From the NCBI GenBank assembly GCA_964631745.1, contig CAZVWV010000070.1:1-19025 (forward strand): 19,025 nt of DNA, in the 5' to 3' direction. Below are positions 14,582-19,025 of the stretch, one piece after another. The notes below the pieces were generated by a model that worked only from the letters and a program-made list of their open reading frames with translations, was not told the origin of the DNA and ran no database searches. Within the stretch, counting starts at the first letter, position 1, and every line of letters begins with the position of its first letter. A program made the translations under genes and the position numbers. This stretch comes from CAZVWV01 sp964631745. Lineage in GTDB: Bacteria; Bdellovibrionota_C; UBA2361; JBGSMV01.

Positions 14582-15487
14582 GTGACGGATAGTACGAGCA
14601 GCAATATGGAGCAAAGCCAAACGCTTAGGATTGTATCGAAAAATAGCGTGAAGCGCACCCGCACGCGCACAGGTGTGACCCGGGTAATTAGTTTTACCTC
14701 TGGCAAGGGCGGAGTGGGCAAAACCAATACTGTCGTTAATGTGGCCTTGGGTCTAGCCAGACTTGGACGTAGCGTTCTGGTTTTTGATGCGGATCTTGGA
14801 CTCGCAAATGTGGATGTGATGTTGGGGCTTAGGGTTGAGGCGACTTTGCATGACGTCTTGGAAGGGCACGCGAGTCTTGAGGATATAATCATTTCGGGGC
14901 CGGAAGGGATATCGATCGTTCCGGCCTCAAGCGGTATTGAAGAGATCTGTAACTTGGACGCGCAAAAGCAGGCCCGGCTGATTGAGTCGGTTGAGGAAGT
15001 GGCTGGAACGTATGACTATTTGCTGATCGATACCAGCGCCGGAATCAGCGCAGATGTTATGTTTTTTAATAGCGCCAGCAGTGAGATCTTCTGCGTGGTT
15101 TCGCCGGAACCTACATCAATTACAGATGCTTATGCCCTTATAAAAGTCCTCTCAAGGAATTACGGAGAACGGTCGATTAGCATACTTGTAAACAACGCTT
15201 CAACTGAACAGGAAGCGTTGGTCGCCTATAGGCGGCTTGAGCGCGCAACCAGCAGATTCTTGCAGATTAACTTGAGGTATCTTGGATTTATTCCGTCGGA
15301 CGAATCAGTTAGAGCAGCCATTCTTGAACAGCGTGGAGTGCTAGAAGTTTATCCTACGAGCCCGGCCAGTCGGGCGATTACTCAGTTGACCAGCAGAATC
15401 GACGCTGAATTTTTGGAAAGAAAGGTTAAGGGCGGCATGCAGTTCTTTTTCAAGCAGCTCCTGGAGATAAGTGCACATGGCAGCTAA
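14582..15487 (+). CDS. flhG: Flagellar number regulator FlhG (FleN/YlxH), MinD/ParA-type ATPase
   Basis: A 301-residue ATPase that limits flagellar number and activates the GTPase FlhF. A deviant Walker A GKGGVGKT lies at 41-48 (signature Lys42, Lys47). DADLGLANVDVMLG (69-82) and LLIDTSAG (147-154) complete the nucleotide site. Residues 10-16 (EQSQTLR) are close to the DQAxxLR motif by which FlhG stimulates FlhF. The C-terminus ends in a hydrophobic amphipathic stretch fitting a membrane-targeting helix. The GTG start is supported by AAGGGG (14571-14576); starting at the next ATG (14606) would shift into the activator motif. It overlaps the next gene. Confidence 0.93.
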   Translation: MTDSTSSNMEQSQTLRIVSKNSVKRTRTRTGVTRVISFTSGKGGVGKTNTVVNVALGLARLGRSVLVFDADLGLANVDVMLGLRVEATLHDVLEGHASLEDIIISGPEGISIVPASSGIEEICNLDAQKQARLIESVEEVAGTYDYLLIDTSAGISADVMFFNSASSEIFCVVSPEPTSITDAYALIKVLSRNYGERSISILVNNASTEQEALVAYRRLERATSRFLQINLRYLGFIPSDESVRAAILEQRGVLEVYPTSPASRAITQLTSRIDAEFLERKVKGGMQFFFKQLLEISAHGS

Positions 15488-15713
15488 AGAGAAGAAGAAA
15501 CTCATAAAACGGGTTAGCTATGTGCATATTCAAAAGCTGATGTCGGCTGTTTCACTCTTAGCGTTGTTTGTAATAACAATTGCCGGAGTGACTTCAAATG
15601 TGGGAGTGGTAACGATAGCTATGCGATCGTTACTAGTGATTCTAGTGATCGGAATTATAGGAAGGGTAGTAGTACAAATACTCGCAACTTATGAGGAGAT
15701 GAGTCGTGGCTAA
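15477..15713 (+). CDS. Small two-helix membrane protein between flhG and fliA, unknown
   Basis: A 78-residue protein from the ATG at 15477; a GTG at 15471 would add two residues. GGAG (15463-15466) serves either start. A very basic N-terminus (seven Lys or Arg in the first 13 residues) precedes two hydrophobic helices, about residues 22-38 and 43-66, joined by a short turn. The short tail is TYEEMSRG. By the positive-inside rule both ends would be cytoplasmic. It overlaps flhG by 11 bases and fliA by 8 bases, so it is firmly part of the flagellar operon. I do not recognise a family. Position suggests a role with FlhG or FliA at the membrane. Confidence 0.8.
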   Translation: MAAKEKKKLIKRVSYVHIQKLMSAVSLLALFVITIAGVTSNVGVVTIAMRSLLVILVIGIIGRVVVQILATYEEMSRG

Positions 15714-16458
15714 ACCCAAACGATCCGTTGTTGACGCTTATCGAAGTGTGGATGACTTCGAAAAAGAGGAACTGATCAAAAGTTATCTACCGTTAGTGAA
15801 GAAAGTCGTACATCGGCTCTCTGGTCGATTGCCCAAAGACGTCGACCTTCGAGAGATGTTAAATTCGGGCATTATTGGTCTGGTGGACGCGCTTGAAAAG
15901 TACGATCCTAAGCACGAAACCAATTTCTCAACATACGCCCAGTTTCGGATTCGGGGGGCAATTCTTGATAGTTTTAGATCTCAGGACTGGTTACCCAGAT
16001 CGTTACGCTTCAAGTCACATAAGATTGAGCAGGCTTATCAAAAAATTGAACAGAAGTTGGGCCGCGCAGCTACTGACGAAGAGGTCGCGAAGGAGCTTGA
16101 CGTTAGCGTCGATGAGCTGCAAAAGCTATTGGGCGAGGTCGGTAGCATTGTCATGCTAAGTTTTGAAGAGCTGGGTTTCGGCCATGGTGAGGAACGTTTC
16201 CATGCCGATGAGTGGATCGCCAGCAAATCGCAGGATCCGCTGCATAAAATCATGAGCGGCGAGAAGGTGGGGTTAATAGCCCGGGCGCTTGACCGATTAC
16301 CGGAGAAGGAAAGACTTGTGATTAGCTTGTATTTCTACGAAGAGCTGAACCTAAAAGAGATTGGAGAAATCTTGGGTGTAACTGAGTCAAGAGCTTCGCA
16401 GATTCGTTCACGCGCCTTAATCAGATTGAAGAACTATCTCCGAAAAGCTATGCAGTGA
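15706..16458 (+). CDS. fliA: Flagellar sigma factor FliA (sigma-28)
   Basis: A 250-residue sigma factor for late flagellar genes (filament, chemotaxis). Region 2 spans about 21-95, with EELIKSYLPLVKKVVHRL, the FSTYAQFRIRGAILD core and DWLPRSLR, a FliA hallmark. Region 3 is about 105-150 (KLGRAATDEEVAKELDVS). Region 4 is about 195-246, with LPEKERLVISLYFYE and the helix-turn-helix LKEIGEILGVTESRASQIRS. The GTG start has GAGGAG at 15693-15698 with 7-base spacing. It begins inside the small membrane-protein gene and ends 3 bases before the kinase gene. The sigma-28-like element at 173-199 is a possible target. Confidence 0.97.
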   Translation: MAKPKRSVVDAYRSVDDFEKEELIKSYLPLVKKVVHRLSGRLPKDVDLREMLNSGIIGLVDALEKYDPKHETNFSTYAQFRIRGAILDSFRSQDWLPRSLRFKSHKIEQAYQKIEQKLGRAATDEEVAKELDVSVDELQKLLGEVGSIVMLSFEELGFGHGEERFHADEWIASKSQDPLHKIMSGEKVGLIARALDRLPEKERLVISLYFYEELNLKEIGEILGVTESRASQIRSRALIRLKNYLRKAMQ

Positions 16459-16461
16459 TAT

Positions 16462-17622
16462 ATGCAACCTCCAGCGACGAGTGTATCAGAAAAGGTCCTG
16501 GTTTTGGAGGAGCGCGCGGCTGACTGGCAAGAAGCCGAAGCCGTGCTCAGAAAGGACGTTCCCGATCTCACATTTGAGCCCGTCAGTTCATTGCAGACAC
16601 TTATTATGCGTGTGCAGGAAGCTGCCACGGAAATAATAGTACTGGATTATAATTTGTCGATTGATGGGTATCGAGATCTAATCTATGAACTTAAGGGTCA
16701 GGATCATGAACCTTCACTTGTAGTGGTGAGCGAGCATAATGATCCCTATATTGTAAATGAACTGTATAAGCATGGCTGCCAGCGCGTGATCCTAAAGGAC
16801 GAGCGTTGGCTTGAGGAGCTTTCTCTGGCGCTTCGACATCTGATGCGCTTTCGTCATTTGAAACAGGAAAATATTAGAATTCGCACAAAGCTCACGGAAG
16901 CTAACTTGATGTTGGAGGAGCGCAACCGGCGACTAAATGAGTTCAGCGCTACTTTGGCACATGATATTCGCGGTCCAATTGGGAGTGTGAGTATGAAGCT
17001 TGAATACCTCTTGGATCATCACAACGCACCTTTGGATGAAAGGACCGAGGAGGTGCTGCGTAGGGCGCTTTCTTCGTGCAGGCGTCTCACCGAAACGGTG
17101 CAGGCCATGTATGATTTTGCAAAGCTTGGTGCCAAAGCTACCGAAAAGCAGATTTTGGATCTGAATCTGTTGGTGAGAGATGTGATCGCCGACCAACATT
17201 TTAACGAGGCCTTGGATATCGAAATTGCTCTGGGCGAATTGCCGGAGATCTGGGGCAATGCAGGATTGCTGCGACGGGCGTTTTCGAATCTGATTGAGAA
17301 TGCTGTCAAATATAATGATAAGAAAAAGATTTTTGTGCGTATTTGTGCGGGGCAAGTAGTGCAGCGCCCCATGGGAAATTTCGTGGAGATAGTAGTTGAG
17401 GATAACGGCCCGGGGATCGCCGGTGCAGATTTAGGAGACCTGTTTAGTATGTTCCGACGCGGTAAAGGAGTCTCGGCAGAGAAAGAGGGGAGCGGCCTAG
17501 GATTAGCAGTTGTAGATCGCATTGTGGGGCTGCATTTTGGCGAGGTCAAGGTAGACACGCAAGCAGGCGAGGGGACTCGTTTCGTACTTTACTTGCCGAC
17601 AGAAGCTATCGCCTTAGATTAG
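16462..17622 (+). CDS. Soluble receiver-histidine kinase hybrid, probable flagellar regulator
   Basis: A 386-residue protein with no membrane segment. Residues 11-128 look like a receiver domain (acidic Glu16/Glu17, IIVLDYN with Asp62, Ser90, VILKDE with Lys112). A coiled linker (about 132-160, ENIRIRTKLTEANLMLEERN) leads to a HisKA domain with the H-box LAHDIRGP (His167). The ATPase domain follows, with the N-box NLIENAVKYN (Asn280), EDNGPGI (313-319) and GSGLGL (343-348). All catalytic boxes are intact. It starts 3 bases after fliA and has no ribosome binding site, so it is probably coupled. Soluble kinases such as FlgS act on sigma-54 activators in other flagellar systems. That role is inferred here; a cognate regulator is not in the window. 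Confidence 0.85.
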   Translation: MQPPATSVSEKVLVLEERAADWQEAEAVLRKDVPDLTFEPVSSLQTLIMRVQEAATEIIVLDYNLSIDGYRDLIYELKGQDHEPSLVVVSEHNDPYIVNELYKHGCQRVILKDERWLEELSLALRHLMRFRHLKQENIRIRTKLTEANLMLEERNRRLNEFSATLAHDIRGPIGSVSMKLEYLLDHHNAPLDERTEEVLRRALSSCRRLTETVQAMYDFAKLGAKATEKQILDLNLLVRDVIADQHFNEALDIEIALGELPEIWGNAGLLRRAFSNLIENAVKYNDKKKIFVRICAGQVVQRPMGNFVEIVVEDNGPGIAGADLGDLFSMFRRGKGVSAEKEGSGLGLAVVDRIVGLHFGEVKVDTQAGEGTRFVLYLPTEAIALD

Positions 17623-17776
17623 CAGATGCTTCGAAATTGCGCCGGTTTATTGCGCTGCTGAATTGCCTCGGTGTTGAGCTGGAATAAGGTAGGTGCTCAT
17701 TTTAACAGCTAGGCAGTTAAACCGCGGCGAGGCACAAGAATTCCATGAGAAACTGTTGTGGCACAGGAGAATGTAG
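17623..17776. other. Intergenic region, possible promoter for the metallopeptidase gene
   Basis: This 154-base gap separates the kinase gene from the last gene. It has a 7-bp inverted repeat (TGCCTCG 17664-17670 and CGAGGCA 17728-17734, 57 bases apart) and a weak sigma-54-like arrangement (AGGCAG-N5-CCGCG, 17711-17726). The ribosome binding site AGGAGA (17765-17770) is clear. No hairpin with a T-tract marks the end of the flagellar operon. Confidence 0.4.
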
Positions 17777-18979
17777 ATGTCGTTGAGATGGCTCTGTGTG
17801 GTCAGTCTAAGCTGGCTTATGATCGCTGCTGCTTACGGTGAGGTGGGTTGCGAGGGGCTCTCGGGGATTGCGCAAGAGGCCGAAAAGTTAAGAGGACTTA
17901 ATTTTAAACGGCACCCAAGTTGCAAGAAGTTGTCGCAGACAGAGTTTCAAAAACTCTCATCGGAAATTATAAGAGCGGAGATCTCGCTGCCTGCCTTGGA
18001 ATACGAAGAAGGGGGGCTGAAAGATCTAGGTGTAGTATCGGAAGAGTTTCGCTATCAAGAGTGCCTGGTTGATCTGCTGACTTCAAACTCTGCCGGCTTT
18101 TATAGCACAAGAATCGCTGGCTTTGTTGTGCCGGAATGGTTTGAAGTTCCGAGTTTCATTATGATTCATGAAGCCGTGCATGCTTTGCAAGATCAGCATT
18201 TCGACTTGAAACGAATCTCTCCGTATAAGTTCATATTCTCTGATAAAAGTTTAGCAGTCGGGGCACTGATGGAGGGCGATGCGATGCGAATCGAGGGGGA
18301 GTTTTGGGAGAAACACCCTGAGGCCCAGAAGGAGGAGCTTGATCCCCAAAATCGAGTACCGCAGAGGACCGCCGCATGCAAGGTGCCTGAGGAACTCCAG
18401 GCGTTGTTGGATGCGCCGTACGACTATGGGCGAGTGTTCGTTGAGCAGTTGATTCGAGCTGGTGGAGGTAATCGAGCTGTGGATGGGGCCTTCAGAAGGC
18501 CGCCCAGGAGCACAGAACAGGTTCTTCATATCGAAAAGTATTTAAACGATGAAGGTCCTGCGCCAAGCTCAATCGAGTTGCCTATGGCGATTGTGATTGA
18601 GGGCCGAGGGCTGAAGTTGAAGTTTAGGGATAGCGTGGGAGAGCTAGGCATAAGGCTGATGTTGAAGAGGTTTCTCTCAAGGTCCAGTAGTGTGCTGGGG
18701 GCCAAGGATTGGGGGAACGACAGGTTCGGGGTGTATGGGGGCAAGGCAGGAGAGAGGTGCACGAGGTGGAGAACGGTTTGGGATACGGTGGAGGCGGCAA
18801 GACGATTCAAGGGGGCAGTGTTGTTGATGTGGTCGAAGCGATTTGGGCTGGAGTTGGATCGGTCGGTGGCGCGGGTAGCTTTTGAGAGCGGTGCGGGCAT
18901 GTTTGGTAGTTTGGAATCCGGTCGAGGGAACGAAGTCGGCCTTACGATCTGTCATGTGCCGAAAGGAAGTCCCCCCTAG
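17777..18979 (+). CDS. Secreted HExxH zinc metallopeptidase-like protein, uncharacterised family
   Basis: A 400-residue protein with a signal peptide (1-21). The zinc motif HEAVH lies at 131-135 (His131, Glu132, His135), followed by ALQDQHFDL. A second block ALMEGDA (163-169) supplies Glu166 as probable third ligand, as in gluzincins. Further on, PPRSTEQVLHIEKY (about 242-255) and WGNDRFGVYGG with RWRTVWDT (about 315-337) agree with my memory of uncharacterised bacterial and archaeal proteins of the HALQDQ type, so the gene appears full length. AGGAGA precedes the ATG. The last 450 bases are unusually rich in purines. The substrate is unknown. It may be transcribed with the flagellar genes or separately, after a 154-base gap. 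Confidence 0.75.
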   Translation: MSLRWLCVVSLSWLMIAAAYGEVGCEGLSGIAQEAEKLRGLNFKRHPSCKKLSQTEFQKLSSEIIRAEISLPALEYEEGGLKDLGVVSEEFRYQECLVDLLTSNSAGFYSTRIAGFVVPEWFEVPSFIMIHEAVHALQDQHFDLKRISPYKFIFSDKSLAVGALMEGDAMRIEGEFWEKHPEAQKEELDPQNRVPQRTAACKVPEELQALLDAPYDYGRVFVEQLIRAGGGNRAVDGAFRRPPRSTEQVLHIEKYLNDEGPAPSSIELPMAIVIEGRGLKLKFRDSVGELGIRLMLKRFLSRSSSVLGAKDWGNDRFGVYGGKAGERCTRWRTVWDTVEAARRFKGAVLLMWSKRFGLELDRSVARVAFESGAGMFGSLESGRGNEVGLTICHVPKGSPP

Positions 18980-19025
18980 AGCCACCCTACTTTTTTTTAC
19001 AAAACCGGCAACTCTAAAAAATAAT

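Noticed and set aside
17711..17726. AGGCAG-N5-CCGCG as a sigma-54 promoter before the metallopeptidase gene
   Set aside because: Only GGCA and GC match. A match this loose is expected by chance too often in a 154-base gap.
18991..18998. Run of eight T after the metallopeptidase gene as a terminator
   Set aside because: No stable stem could be found immediately upstream; the T-run alone is not enough.

Overview
The window looks like a chromosomal motility locus from a Gram-negative bacterium. It holds a type IV pilus minor-pilin operon followed by a long, tightly packed flagellar operon, all on the + strand. No phage, insertion sequence, tRNA, rRNA or CRISPR array is visible. The FlhG-type ParA ATPase, the sigma-54-like promoters, the PilV/FimT/PilW/PilX minor-pilin set and the FliL-to-FlhA gene order fit a deltaproteobacterium in the broad sense (for example a Bdellovibrionota- or Myxococcota-like lineage). 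That placement is an inference from gene order and was not tested.

Bases 1-361 are a non-coding leader with a perfect inverted repeat (11-27), a sigma-54-like promoter (58-73) and a sigma-28-like promoter (173-199). Bases 362-4442 encode four overlapping or closely spaced minor pilins. The first is a PilV/GspI-type protein with a 114-residue Thr/Pro/Arg tail, followed by FimT/GspH-type, PilW-type and a large PilX-type protein. pilY1 does not follow. Bases 4543-4866 encode a small exported protein with two cysteines. A perfectly phased 13-bp repeat (four copies, 4864-4915) overlaps its stop codon, and a strong sigma-54-like promoter (4979-4994) follows.

Bases 5031-11153 form the operon motA - two MotB-like genes - fliL - fliM - fliN - fliO - fliP - fliQ - fliR. 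Most junctions overlap or are separated by only a few bases. A 183-bp gap with a second sigma-54-like promoter (11238-11253) precedes flhB-flhA (11337-14509). Then come flhG, a small two-helix membrane protein, fliA (sigma-28) and a soluble receiver-histidine kinase (14582-17622). Bases 17777-18979 encode a secreted HExxH-type putative metallopeptidase.

Together these genes give the stator (MotA/MotB-like), the switch and C-ring (FliM/FliN), the export gate (FliO/P/Q/R, FlhA/B), number control (FlhG), the late-class sigma factor (FliA) and a candidate regulatory kinase. The most unusual points are: two successive MotB-like proteins, of which only one keeps the proton-channel aspartate and in which the peptidoglycan-binding residues are eroded; no flhF beside flhG although FlhG keeps an FlhF-activator-like motif; an uncharacterised membrane protein between flhG and fliA; the Thr/Pro tail on a minor pilin; and a phased repeat placed where a sigma-54 enhancer would lie.
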